From Streptomyces rochei (GTDB lineage Bacteria; Actinomycetota; Actinomycetes; Streptomycetales; Streptomycetaceae), in the NCBI GenBank assembly GCA_002155895.1, contig MUMD01000159.1, positions 1 to 49,646 on the forward strand: a stretch of 49,646 nucleotides of DNA, read 5' to 3'. Each line of letters begins with the position of its first letter. Within the stretch, counting starts at the first letter, position 1. The notes beneath the pieces are model-generated. The model saw nothing but the letters and a program-made list of their open reading frames with translations. It did no database searches and was not told the DNA's origin. Below are positions 1 to 7,369 of the stretch, in pieces. Both the position numbers and the translations under genes were made by a program.

Positions 1-51
1 GTGAGTTGACGGCCCCCGACCGTCGTACCTGGTCGGGGGCCGTCAACTCAC
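1..51. terminator. Perfect intergenic terminator hairpin
   Basis: The first 51 bases form a perfect hairpin with 21-bp arms (1-21 and 31-51) around a 9-base loop. There is no long U tract, which is normal for Streptomyces. It lies just downstream of the minus-strand tRNA-Ser and so can end that transcript. It could also end a plus-strand gene lying left of the window. Confidence 0.85.
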
Positions 52-53
52 CG

Positions 54-138
54 CGGTGGGTGTGGGATTTGAACCCACGGTGACTTGCGCCACGACGGTT
101 TTCAAGACCGTTCCCTTAGGCCGCTCGGGCAACCCACC
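54..138 (-). tRNA. tRNA-Ser (anticodon UGA)
   Basis: Read on the minus strand this folds as an 85-nt cloverleaf with a long variable arm. The acceptor arms GGTGGGT (138-132) and ACCCACC (61-55) pair, and G at 54 is the discriminator base. The anticodon stem ACGGT/ACCGT encloses the loop CTTGAAA, giving anticodon TGA, which reads UCA serine codons. The T-arm has GTTCAAAT. The long variable arm and the G discriminator are serine-type traits. CCA is not encoded. Confidence 0.96.
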
Positions 139-200
139 CCGCGCCGCTCGTGATCGGCGGCGCGGGACCAGGGTAGCGGGTCGGCGCGTGGGGGGTGGGG

Positions 201-1712
201 TCAGTCGTCGCCGACCTTGGAGCCCAGGGTGAGTTGGGTGGTGCGTTCCTTGCCGCCGCGCTCGTAGGTGACGGTGACCTCGTCGCCGGGCTTGTGGGTC
301 CAGATCTCGCCGATCAGGGTCGGGCCGCTGTCGATCACGCGGTCGTCGAGCTTGGTGATGACGTCGCCGGGCTTGAGGCCGGCGTCGGCGGCGGGGCCGC
401 CCGGCTCGACGGGCTCCGAGCCGTTCACGCCCTGCTCGGTGAGCTTGGCGCCGTTCGCGGTCTCCTCCAGGGAGACGGAGGCGCCGATCTTGGCGTACAC
501 CGGCTTGCCGGTCTTGATCAGCTGCTTGGCGACGAACTCGGCCTGGTTGATGGGGATGGCGAAGCCCAGGCCGATCGAACCGGCCTGGCCGGTGCCGAAG
601 CCGCCGTTGCTCGTGGACTGGATGGCGGAGTTGATGCCGATGACGTTGCCCTGCGCGTCGAGGAGCGGGCCGCCGGAGTTGCCCGGGTTGATCGACGCGT
701 CGGTCTGCAGGGCGCTCATGTAGGAGGCCTTGCTGCTGCCGCTGCCGTCGCTGGAGGCCACGGGGCGGTTCTTGGCGCTGATGATGCCCGTGGTCACCGT
801 GTTGGACAGGCCGAAGGGGGCGCCGATGGCGATCGTGGAGTCGCCGACGGCCACCTTGTCGGAGTTGCCGAGGGGGAGGGGCTTGAGGTCCGAGGGGGCG
901 CTCTCGAGCTTGATGACCGCCACGTCGTAGCCCTGGGCGTGACCGACGACCTTCGCCTCGTACTTCTTGCCGTCCGGGAAGGTCGCGCTGAGCTTGCCGC
1001 CGTCGACCGCCTCCGCCACCACGTGGTTGTTGGTGACGATGTGGCCCTGCTTGTCGAAGACGAAGCCGGTGCCGGTGCCGCCCTCGCCGTTGCTGCCCTC
1101 GGCCTGGATGGTGACCGTGCTGGGCAGCGCCCCGGCGGCCACGCCTGCCACCGTGCCCGCGTCGCGCTTGACGGAGCCGCCGGTGTCGGAGGCGGAGACC
1201 GTGGTGGAGCCGGACTCGTCGTTGTTCTTCGCCAGCGTGTACCCGAGGCCGCCACCGAGACCGCCCGCCACCAGCGCGGCGATCAGGAGCGCGGCGACCA
1301 GTCCGCCGCGGCCGCGGCCCGCCTTCGGAGCGGGCGGCTGGTACGAGGCGCCCCAGCCACCGCCGCCGTACTGACCCCCGCTGCCGCCGTACTGGCCGTC
1401 GCCGTAGGAGGGAGTGCCCGGCGGCGGGGGCGGCGGCCAGGAGGCGTCCGGGGCGCTGTGCGTCACGCCGGGCCCCTGGGGAGCCGCCGGATCATGGGCG
1501 GCGGCAGCGGACGACGGGTGGGGCGGGTGCGGCGCCCCGGCGTCGGCGGTGGACGCCTGACCGTCCTGCGGCGCCGGGGAGGCCGGGGCCGACGGCGGCC
1601 GGACGTCCGGGTGGTGCGCGGGCGGCTGCGGGGAGGCTGCGGGAGAGTCCACCGGCACGGGAGGCGCGGACGGGGCCGGGGGTACCGCGGTGCCCTCGTT
1701 CTCGGTGCTCAC
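201..1712 (-). CDS. HtrA/DegP-type membrane-anchored serine protease with PDZ domain
   Basis: The 503-residue product is predicted to degrade or process misfolded envelope proteins outside the membrane. A Pro/Gly/Tyr-rich cytoplasmic tail of about 135 residues precedes one transmembrane helix (about 137-158). The trypsin-like domain follows with the triad His230 (TNNHVV), Asp263 (GYDVAVIKL) and Ser346 (INPGNSGGPL). A PDZ domain fills about residues 400-500 (PADAGLKPGDVITKLDDR). The GTG start at 1712 is preceded by GAGGAGAG at good spacing; a longer reading to 1814 exists but lacks a ribosome site. The family is commonly under envelope-stress two-component control. The gene is divergent from the phosphodiesterase gene. 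Confidence 0.92.
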   Translation of the reverse strand: MSTENEGTAVPPAPSAPPVPVDSPAASPQPPAHHPDVRPPSAPASPAPQDGQASTADAGAPHPPHPSSAAAAHDPAAPQGPGVTHSAPDASWPPPPPPGTPSYGDGQYGGSGGQYGGGGWGASYQPPAPKAGRGRGGLVAALLIAALVAGGLGGGLGYTLAKNNDESGSTTVSASDTGGSVKRDAGTVAGVAAGALPSTVTIQAEGSNGEGGTGTGFVFDKQGHIVTNNHVVAEAVDGGKLSATFPDGKKYEAKVVGHAQGYDVAVIKLESAPSDLKPLPLGNSDKVAVGDSTIAIGAPFGLSNTVTTGIISAKNRPVASSDGSGSSKASYMSALQTDASINPGNSGGPLLDAQGNVIGINSAIQSTSNGGFGTGQAGSIGLGFAIPINQAEFVAKQLIKTGKPVYAKIGASVSLEETANGAKLTEQGVNGSEPVEPGGPAADAGLKPGDVITKLDDRVIDSGPTLIGEIWTHKPGDEVTVTYERGGKERTTQLTLGSKVGDD

Positions 1713-1867
1713 AGCTTCTCTCCTCGTTCCACGGCGGTCTTCCGGCCCACGGCTGCTTCCCGACCGGAGCAGCGCGGATGTGCGGTGTTTTCGTATGCCA
1801 TCAGCTTTTCCCACGGGCCGTCAGAGCACCATAAGCGGTTGCTGTGGGTCCGAGGACGGCCTTTATG

Positions 1868-1882
1868 TCAGACATCTCAGAC
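1868..1882. promoter_or_regulatory. Direct repeat TCAGAC in the protease/phosphodiesterase divergent promoter
   Basis: TCAGAC occurs at 1868-1873 and again at 1877-1882, separated by ATC, in the 244-bp gap between the HtrA-like protease (minus) and the phosphodiesterase (plus). Short direct repeats are the usual form of OmpR-type response-regulator sites. That this is one is an inference. Confidence 0.25.
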
Positions 1883-1956
1883 TAAACGGATGTGGTGGCG
1901 ATGACCTCGACGGCTCCGGTGGCACGTATACCCGCGCGCGGTGGCACCATGACGCG

Positions 1957-2784
1957 GTGACCCACGCACGACAGCACCGGATTCAGGTCGTCGCCCACCG
2001 GGGCGCCTCCGAGGACGCTCCCGAGCACACCCTGGCCGCCTACCGGAAGGCGATCGAGGACGGAGCGGACGCCCTCGAGTGCGATGTCCGCCTGACCGCG
2101 GACGGCCATCTGGTCTGCGTGCACGACTGGCGTGTCAACCGTACGTCCAACGGACGCGGCGCGGTCTCCGCGCTGGAGCTCGCCGACCTGGCCGCCCTCG
2201 ACTTCGGCGCCCGCCGGACCCGGGAGTTCTGGCGCACGCGCGACGAGCAGCCCGACTGGGAACACCGGCCCGAGGACCGGGAGGAGACCTCCGTACTGAC
2301 CCTGGAGCGGCTGCTCCAACTGGTGTCCGACGCCGGGCGGCGCGTGGAGCTGGCCATCGAGACCAAGCACCCCACGCGCTGGGCGGGCCAGGTGGAGGAG
2401 CGGCTGCTGCTGCTCCTGAAGCGGTTCGGGCTGGACACCCCCGCCTCGGCCGCCGAGTCCCCGGTGCGCGTGATGAGTTTCTCGGCCCGCTCGCTGCACC
2501 GGGTGCGGGCCGCGTCGCCGACGCTGCCGACGGTCTACCTGATGCAGTTCGTCTCGCCCCGGCTGCGCGACGGCCGGCTGCCCGCCGGTGTCCGGATCGC
2601 GGGCCCCTCGATCCGCATCGTGCGCAATCACCCCGCCTACGTGGAGCGCCTGAAACGAGCCGGCCACCAGGTGCACGTGTGGACCGTGAACGAGCCCGAG
2701 GACGTCGATCTCTGCGCCGACCTGGGAGTCGACGCCATCATCACCAACCGGCCGCGCGCGGTACTGGACCACCTCGGCCGCTGA
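1957..2784 (+). CDS. Glycerophosphodiester phosphodiesterase
   Basis: The 275-residue product should hydrolyse glycerophosphodiesters to glycerol-3-phosphate and an alcohol, salvaging phospholipid or teichoic-acid breakdown products. The GDPD motif set is clear near the N-terminus: VVAHRGASEDAPEHT (catalytic His and metal-binding Glu), ECDVRLTADG and VHDWRVNRTSNG (second catalytic His). The C-terminal barrel strand reads VHVWTVNEPEDVDLCADLGVDAIITNRP, the usual closing motif. I see no signal peptide, so it is probably cytoplasmic. The GTG start at 1957 begins about nine residues before the first barrel strand. There is no strong ribosome site, so the start is likely but not certain. Confidence 0.92.
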   Translation: MTHARQHRIQVVAHRGASEDAPEHTLAAYRKAIEDGADALECDVRLTADGHLVCVHDWRVNRTSNGRGAVSALELADLAALDFGARRTREFWRTRDEQPDWEHRPEDREETSVLTLERLLQLVSDAGRRVELAIETKHPTRWAGQVEERLLLLLKRFGLDTPASAAESPVRVMSFSARSLHRVRAASPTLPTVYLMQFVSPRLRDGRLPAGVRIAGPSIRIVRNHPAYVERLKRAGHQVHVWTVNEPEDVDLCADLGVDAIITNRPRAVLDHLGR

Positions 2785-2998
2785 TTCGTCCGGGAACCTT
2801 GACCCGGCGCCCCGACTGCCCCATCCTCCGGTGTCGGCCACACCGACGAAATCCAGCCACGCGATTACGGGGAGTGCTCCGGCGCGTTCGGTGCGTGTTC
2901 GACCGTGTCGAATGCGTCACTGGACGGCGACCGGCCGGTTTCCGGTTCAGGCCAGAAGGGCATCCACACCGTGGCGTGGGGCGAAGGAGGTCTCGGGG

Positions 2999-3550
2999 GT
3001 GGCGTTGGTGGTGGCACAGGAAGTGCCCACGTCGTCGAGCATGGCCGTTCCCCATGGCCCTGCGGGCGTGGGGAAGGCACGGCGCCGGATGCGCGAGCAG
3101 TTGCGCGGCGGCGGCGTGGCGGAATCGGTCATCGACGACGCCGTACTGGTCCTTTCGGAGCTTTTGAGCAACGCGTGCAAGCACGGCCGGCCGCTGGGCG
3201 ACGCCCTGGCCGGGGACGGTGACGTGCGCGCCGCCTGGCAGGTGGACGCCGCCGGGCGGCTCCTCGTGGAGGTCACGGACGGCGGCGGGCCGACCCGTCC
3301 CGCGCCGGCGACCCCCTCGGTCACCGCGCACGGCGGTCGCGGGCTGAACATCATCACCGCGCTGGCCGACGACTGGGGCGTGCGGGACGACGCCCGCGGA
3401 GAGGTGACGGTCTGGGTCGTCGTCCACGAGGACGTGTACGACCCCGACGCCGGGCACCGGCGGGACGACTTCGCCTCCCGGATCGCGGCACCGGCGGTGT
3501 CGGAGATCCCCGGGCTGGACTTCGCGGACGCCTTCGACGACGTGGGCTGA
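2999..3550 (+). CDS. Small GHKL ATPase (RsbW/anti-sigma-factor-kinase-like)
   Basis: The 183-residue protein consists mainly of one histidine-kinase-type ATP-binding fold with no phosphoacceptor domain. The N box is ELLSNACKHG, the G1 box VTDGGG and the G2 region HGGRGLNIITALADDWGV. Such stand-alone ATPases are abundant in Streptomyces and usually act as anti-sigma kinases or partners of PP2C phosphatases and anti-sigma antagonists; the partner here is unknown. The acidic tail after about residue 140 (EIPGLDFADAFDDVG) is outside the fold. The GTG start at 2999 follows AAGGAGG by eight bases. The reading frame stays open to 2831, but no ribosome site supports the longer form. Confidence 0.85.
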   Translation: MALVVAQEVPTSSSMAVPHGPAGVGKARRRMREQLRGGGVAESVIDDAVLVLSELLSNACKHGRPLGDALAGDGDVRAAWQVDAAGRLLVEVTDGGGPTRPAPATPSVTAHGGRGLNIITALADDWGVRDDARGEVTVWVVVHEDVYDPDAGHRRDDFASRIAAPAVSEIPGLDFADAFDDVG

Positions 3551-3645
3551 CCGGCGGCCGTCGCGGGGTCGCCGTGGGGTCGCGTGGGGCCACCGCGGGG
3601 TCGCCGTGGGGCCACCACTGGGCCGCCGCGGGGTCGCCGCCGTCC

Positions 3646-3710
3646 GCGCGCCGGCCTCGGTGAACGCCGGTGCCACCGCCCGCGCGCCGGTCTCGGCGAA
3701 CGCCGGTGCC
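3646..3710. repeat. Two-copy 29-bp direct repeat, 36-bp period
   Basis: The 29-bp segments 3646-3674 and 3682-3710 match at 27 of 29 positions and share the core GAACGCCGGTGCC. Each is flanked by GC-rich sequence. The repeat lies in an apparently non-coding gap. Confidence 0.7.
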
Positions 3711-3840
3711 GGCGACCGCCCTGAGGCTCCGCCGGGACGCGCCCCGGCGCGCACGGGCCCCCGGGACCCCCGCTCCGGGGCCGTCCCCCGGGGCCGTCGC
3801 CCGAAGCCCGGCGCCGCCCGCGCCCTCCACAGTCGGCCCC

Positions 3841-3849
3841 TTGTCCACA
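3841..3849 (+). promoter_or_regulatory. DnaA box TTGTCCACA
   Basis: This is a perfect match to TTGTCCACA, the DnaA box preferred in Streptomyces origins. It stands alone in the intergenic gap upstream of the SEC-C gene; a weaker CCTCCACA lies 19 bp to the left. Whether DnaA binds a single box here is unknown. Confidence 0.5.
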
Positions 3850-3925
3850 GGGCCCCGTGAGCCGCGGCGGGAACGGCTAGGCTCGCGCCCGTACGAGATG
3901 GAGCCGCAACCGGGAGACACCCACG

Positions 3926-4891
3926 ATGGCCAAGAAGCGACCCCAGACGAAGGCCAGGCGGCCGCAGCTCACCGACGGTGAACTCCCGGTGGTCGGCGCC
4001 CGCGAACCCTGCCCGTGCGGCAGTGGCCGCCGCTACAAGGCCTGCCACGGCCGTGCCGCCGCACAGGCCACCACCGAGCTGGTGCAGCGCCCGTTCGAAG
4101 GGCTGCCCGGCGAGTGCGACTGGGTGGCCCTGCGCGAGCTGGTCCCGGCGGCCACCGTCGAGCTGACCCTGAAGGACGGCCTGCCCGAGGGCGTCCCCTC
4201 CGTCACCCTGGCCACGGTGCTGCCGATGGCCTGGCCGGCCCTGCGCCGCGACGACGGCTCCGTCCTGCTCGGCCTGCAGAACGACACGGCGTCCGGCGAC
4301 CTCAGCCGCGACCTCGCCGACACCCTCCAGCGGGCGCTGACGGCCCGGCCGGGCACCCCGGTGCAGGGGCGTCGCGCGCCGGCCGACGGCCCCCGGCTGC
4401 AGGACCTGCTCGATCCCGAGGGCGCGTTCCGGCCGGAGGTGCACGCGGGCTTCGAGTTCTGGGTGCCGGACCCGGAGAACGCCACCCCGGAGGTGACCGC
4501 CTCCCTGGAGCGGGCCAACGCCGCGGCCATCCCGACCGTCCGGCTCCAGGGCGTGGACAGCGCCTACTGGTGCGAGACGCCGGAGAAGAACCACCTGCGC
4601 TGGGTCATGCCGCACGAGGAGGAGCGGCTTCTGGACGCTCTCGCCCGGCTGCACGCGGCCGGCCGGTCGTCGCTCGGCGAGGGCACCCGTCTCGTCGGCT
4701 CCTTCCGGGCGCACGGGCTCACCGTCCCGGTGTGGGACCTGCCCAGCGAGGTCACGGCGCAGGACATCGAGAAGCCGGCGGCCGAGTTCGCCGAGCGCCT
4801 CGCCGAGGCCCTGGCGACGGACGCCCCGCTCAGCGCCGACGAGCGCCGGGCACGCGGCGGTCTGACCAACCGGCAGGTCACCCTCAGCTGA
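3926..4891 (+). CDS. SEC-C motif protein of the DUF5926 type
   Basis: The 321-residue protein opens with a basic stretch (MAKKRPQTKARR). A SEC-C zinc-binding motif follows at about residues 29-45 (EPCPCGSGRRYKACHG), the metal knuckle also found at the SecA C-terminus. The rest lacks a familiar enzyme motif; it is acidic and contains WCETPEKNHLRWVMPHEEERLLDALARLHAAG. This arrangement matches the actinobacterial family I know as DUF5926, whose function is unknown. The ATG start has a GGGAG site upstream. A strong hairpin terminator at 4911-4936 closes the transcript. Assignment to the family is from recall of its N-terminal pattern. Confidence 0.8.
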   Translation: MAKKRPQTKARRPQLTDGELPVVGAREPCPCGSGRRYKACHGRAAAQATTELVQRPFEGLPGECDWVALRELVPAATVELTLKDGLPEGVPSVTLATVLPMAWPALRRDDGSVLLGLQNDTASGDLSRDLADTLQRALTARPGTPVQGRRAPADGPRLQDLLDPEGAFRPEVHAGFEFWVPDPENATPEVTASLERANAAAIPTVRLQGVDSAYWCETPEKNHLRWVMPHEEERLLDALARLHAAGRSSLGEGTRLVGSFRAHGLTVPVWDLPSEVTAQDIEKPAAEFAERLAEALATDAPLSADERRARGGLTNRQVTLS

Positions 4892-4910
4892 CCCGCTCGC
4901 GCCCCGGTCG

Positions 4911-4936
4911 CCCGGCTGACCGACCGGTCAGCCGGG
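4911..4936 (+). terminator. Terminator hairpin after the SEC-C gene
   Basis: Arms CCCGGCTGACC (4911-4921) and GGTCAGCCGGG (4926-4936) pair perfectly around a four-base GACC loop, 20 bp after the stop codon. It is U-poor, as is typical in Streptomyces. Confidence 0.8.
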
Positions 4937-4960
4937 GCCCCGGCCCGACCGGCGCGTGAC

Positions 4961-5100
4961 TCCGGTCACAACTCCCGCCGCGAACAGGCCAGTCGATGAC
5001 CGGAAAACAGGAGATCGAATTTGCTAACCGCCGATCTCTTGTTACCGTTCGAGTAGCCCGGTTGCTGGTGCATCCCCCGTCGCCAGCAACCGGGTCTTTC
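4961..5100 (+). ncRNA. Candidate structured small RNA with C-rich terminator loop
   Basis: Three successive dyads fill a gap with no plausible gene. TCCGGTCA (4961-4968) pairs with TGACCGGA (4997-5004). GAGATCG (5011-5017) pairs with CGATCTC (5032-5038). CCCGGTTGCTGG (5057-5068) pairs with CCAGCAACCGGG (5083-5094), followed by TCTTT, so the plus strand is favoured. The third loop, TGCATCCCCCGTCG, holds a run of five Cs, which recalls actinobacterial 6C RNAs, but the second C-rich hairpin of that family is not evident. The last hairpin alone could be a terminator. A promoter-like TTGCTA-N16-TACCGT occurs at 5021-5048 but would start only just before the last hairpin. Confidence 0.42.
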
Positions 5101-5156
5101 CATGCGCCCGGTCGCACACGCACCGCGACCGCCCGCCAACTCCCCGTTCCGTACGG

Positions 5157-5999
5157 TCAGTTGCCCGGACCGCCGTCGGTGTCACCGGCTCCGGTACGGG
5201 TACCGGCACCGTCGTCGGCCGCCCCGCCGCCCCCGTTGCTCCCGGTACGCAGCAGCAGCGGCCCGTACCCGGCCCGGCCCGCGAACTCGGCGACCGCCGC
5301 GTACGCCGCGGGACGGCCCCGCACCGGTTTCCTGGGCGTCTCGCAGGTGCCCGGCGCGTCCTCCGCACCGACCGCGCAGCGCATCCGCACACTGCCCCCG
5401 TCGGGCGCCAAGAGGCTGAGCACGGCCTCCAGGGGGTCTCCGGTCGCGTTGCGGTAGTAGGTCCGCGCCCAGGTCCGTGTGCCGGTGCGGGTGCCCTGGG
5501 TGAGGACACAGGTCTGGGCCTCGACGCCCTCGGGGGAGGTCAGTTCGGGCCCGCAGCGCACCGCGGTGGCCGGTCCCGCGGGCAACGGGGAGCGGTGAGG
5601 CTCGGCCCCGGCGGACGCCGGACCGGCGTCCGCGTCCGTCCCGCGCCGCCCGGCCCCGGCGGCTCCGGCCGCACGGTCCTCGTCGGGCGCCTCGCCGTCG
5701 CCGCCGCGCGCGAGGAGGGGTACCGCCGCCGGTGCCTCCGCCGCGTCGTCCGAGGGGCCCGCGGACGCCACCGCGAACGGCAGTACGACCGCGCACACCA
5801 CGACACCGACGAGTCCGTACAACCGCAGCCGCAGACGGTCCGGCCCGCCCCGGCCCGTCCACGGGCGGTGGGCCCCGGCCGGACGGTGCCGCCCGCCGGC
5901 GCGCCGTCGCCCGGCGAAGCGGTACGGACCGGCGGCGCGGTACCTCCGGTCCGGCACGCGTCGCCGGCCGGCGCGGTGCTCCCCTGCGTGAAGCGGCAT
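5157..5999 (-). CDS. Hypothetical membrane-anchored extracytoplasmic protein
   Basis: I do not recognise this 280-residue protein. An arginine-rich N-terminal 55 residues precedes one transmembrane helix (LYGLVGVVVCAVVLPFAVASA, about 60-80). The rest is predicted to be outside the cell. A low-complexity Ala/Asp/Gly linker leads to a domain at about 145-255 with four cysteines (VRCGPEL, QTCVLTQ, RMRCAVG, GTCETPR) that could form two disulphides, and the tail is Gly/Asp/Thr-rich. The ATG at 5999 has no clear ribosome site, so the true start may be internal. The gene follows the primase-polymerase-domain gene by 55 bp on the same strand and is probably co-transcribed with it. Confidence 0.6.
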   Translation of the reverse strand: MPLHAGEHRAGRRRVPDRRYRAAGPYRFAGRRRAGGRHRPAGAHRPWTGRGGPDRLRLRLYGLVGVVVCAVVLPFAVASAGPSDDAAEAPAAVPLLARGGDGEAPDEDRAAGAAGAGRRGTDADAGPASAGAEPHRSPLPAGPATAVRCGPELTSPEGVEAQTCVLTQGTRTGTRTWARTYYRNATGDPLEAVLSLLAPDGGSVRMRCAVGAEDAPGTCETPRKPVRGRPAAYAAVAEFAGRAGYGPLLLRTGSNGGGGAADDGAGTRTGAGDTDGGPGN

Positions 6000-6054
6000 G
6001 GGCGGACGATAGCGACGGCGAGCGGGCCCGACCCTCCGCGCGCGCCGGACACCC

Positions 6055-6720
6055 CTACAACTCGGGCGCGCTCACACCCGTACGAGTGAGGGCGTCGACC
6101 ACCGCGTCCACCACGGCCTCCACATCGGGCGCCCAGGGCGAGGAAGAGCCGGGCAGCGGCGCCCGCTCCCAGCGGACGTCGCCCGGGCCGGTCTCGGAGG
6201 GCGGCAGCGCGATGTAGCCGCCCTCCCCGTGGAACCTCAGGGAGCCGGGGACGAAGTCCTTGGCGTACAGCAGCTCGCCGAGCTGCTCCATGGTGTACGG
6301 CCGCACCAGCAGCGACCAGCGGGAGGGCGAGGCGACGACCGGTCCCAGCCGGATGCCGGCGCGGTCGAGCGCGGCCAGCGCCCGGGCGGCCGGCAGGGCG
6401 GGCAGGGAGACGGCGCACGGGGCGCTGCCCCCGGTGGCCAGGACGATCGGCGCGGCCGGCCGGTTGGCCCACCACCAGCGCACCATGCGCGCGTCGGTGG
6501 TGGCCGCGAGCAGCCCGGGGTCGAAGGGGTGCGCGCCCGGCACCGTGCACTCGGGGTCGGGACAGCCGCAGCGCGAGCGCGCCCGTGGGTCCGCCGCCAC
6601 GCCCGGGAGCACGGGCCACCGCCATCGCGTCGCGTAGGTCAGGGCCGCTTCGATGAGCTCAGGCCGCCCGTCGTCGTGCTGGGACAAGAGCCTGCGTCGC
6701 CTTCCGAGGATCTCGCGCAT
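6055..6720 (-). CDS. Bifunctional DNA primase/polymerase N-terminal-domain protein
   Basis: The 221-residue protein resembles the N-terminal primase-polymerase (prim-pol) fold seen on plasmid and prophage replication proteins, but no helicase domain follows. Supporting segments are AALTYATRWRWPVLPGV at the start, a Cys-rich strand with HPFDPGLLAATTDARMVRWWWANRP, and the later FHGEGGYIALPPSETGPGDVRWERAP, which is typical of chromosomal Streptomyces members. I do not see a full DxD-type catalytic triad, so a regulatory or DNA-binding role is as likely as catalysis. ATG at 6720 follows AAAGGAA. It is the first gene of a likely two-gene unit with the membrane protein downstream. Confidence 0.75.
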   Translation of the reverse strand: MREILGRRRRLLSQHDDGRPELIEAALTYATRWRWPVLPGVAADPRARSRCGCPDPECTVPGAHPFDPGLLAATTDARMVRWWWANRPAAPIVLATGGSAPCAVSLPALPAARALAALDRAGIRLGPVVASPSRWSLLVRPYTMEQLGELLYAKDFVPGSLRFHGEGGYIALPPSETGPGDVRWERAPLPGSSSPWAPDVEAVVDAVVDALTRTGVSAPEL

Positions 6721-7252
6721 GAGCGCTCGTTCCTTTCCGTTGCACGCCTGGCAACACCGAGGTCACATCACCATGTGTCGATCACTTCGCTGTGCGTAGC
6801 TGGTGGCGCATCACACCCCTGTCGAGGGGCCATCTTCCGCCGACGACGTCTCCGCCGAGGGCAAGGAGAAGCCCTGAGGGCCGAGCACTGACTGCGTCCG
6901 GGACGGTACGTCCGCACTGCGTCCATCAAAAGCATGGGCGTGGCGCGGGGGTGGCGAAGTCTGGCGTTTTGCCGTCGCGCGTGTTTCTCTCCGCCTCCGC
7001 CACGGGAGGATGGGGCACGGTCGTCGGTGGATAGGACGCCCGGGTCCGTCGCCAGGTTCCGGGTGGTCCCAACCACCCCTGGCCTTCCCGGAGTACGTAC
7101 CCATCACGACCGCTGTGACGCTCCGTAAAGCACCCCCAGTCGACCGCAACAAGGCGTCCTCTGGGGCAGTTTCAAGCCAATTTCACATTTCCGCAAGAGG
7201 TCGGGCAGGAGGACACTCCCACCCCACGGACACCAGGAATCCCAGCAGGACA
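6721..7252. other. Long divergent intergenic region
   Basis: More than 500 bp separates the prim-pol gene (minus) from the PP2C locus (plus). It contains a small dyad GTTGC/GCAAC at about 6739-6755, next to the prim-pol start. Base composition drops in G+C toward 7150-7345. I see no protein gene with normal codon use here, so it presumably holds the two promoters and their operators. Confidence 0.5.
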
Positions 7253-7345
7253 ATGCTGGACATCTCCTTACGAGTGCGTGTACATGTGGAGACACTGCTG
7301 GCGGCGCAGAATGACATGGGGGTTTGCGATGCTTTTGAGCAGTAA
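7253..7345 (+). CDS. TTA-containing upstream ORF, in frame with the PP2C gene
   Basis: ATG at 7253, after AGCAGGA, opens a 30-codon frame ending in a rare TAA stop at 7343-7345. Codon 6 (7268-7270) is TTA, the leucine codon read only by the bldA tRNA. The peptide starts MLDISLRVRVHVETLLAAQN and ends DMGVCDAFEQ. Beyond the TAA the same frame stays open for eight codons into the ATG at 7370, so one codon separates this ORF from an N-terminal extension of the phosphatase. It may be a regulatory leader peptide, or a former 5' end of the phosphatase gene interrupted by a nonsense change. Codon use is less GC-biased than in the neighbours. Confidence 0.4.
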   Translation: MLDISLRVRVHVETLLAAQNDMGVCDAFEQ

Positions 7346-7369
7346 GCGCCGGTCGGAAAGCCGGACGCC

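Larger units (their letters stand above)
3551..3925. other. Repeat-rich intergenic gap
   Basis: This 375-bp stretch separates the GHKL ATPase from the SEC-C protein. It is extremely G+C-rich and internally repetitive, with runs related to CGCGGGGTCGCCGTGGGG near 3562-3640. It carries a perfect Streptomyces-type DnaA box at 3841-3849. A TAGGCT -10-like hexamer at 3878-3883 may belong to the downstream gene's promoter. I see no convincing protein gene. Confidence 0.6.

Noticed and set aside
195..1904. Long plus-strand open frame opposite the HtrA-like gene
   Set aside because: It is a GC-rich antisense shadow; the minus frame has complete catalytic motifs and a ribosome site.
2741..4714. 657-codon minus-strand frame across the GHKL and SEC-C genes
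   Set aside because: Low-complexity Arg/Gly/Pro composition and no motifs; it spans two well-supported plus-strand genes.
4996..5457. Plus-strand 153-codon frame beginning in the structured RNA region
   Set aside because: It overlaps three hairpins and the opposite-strand membrane protein, with no ribosome site or recognisable fold.
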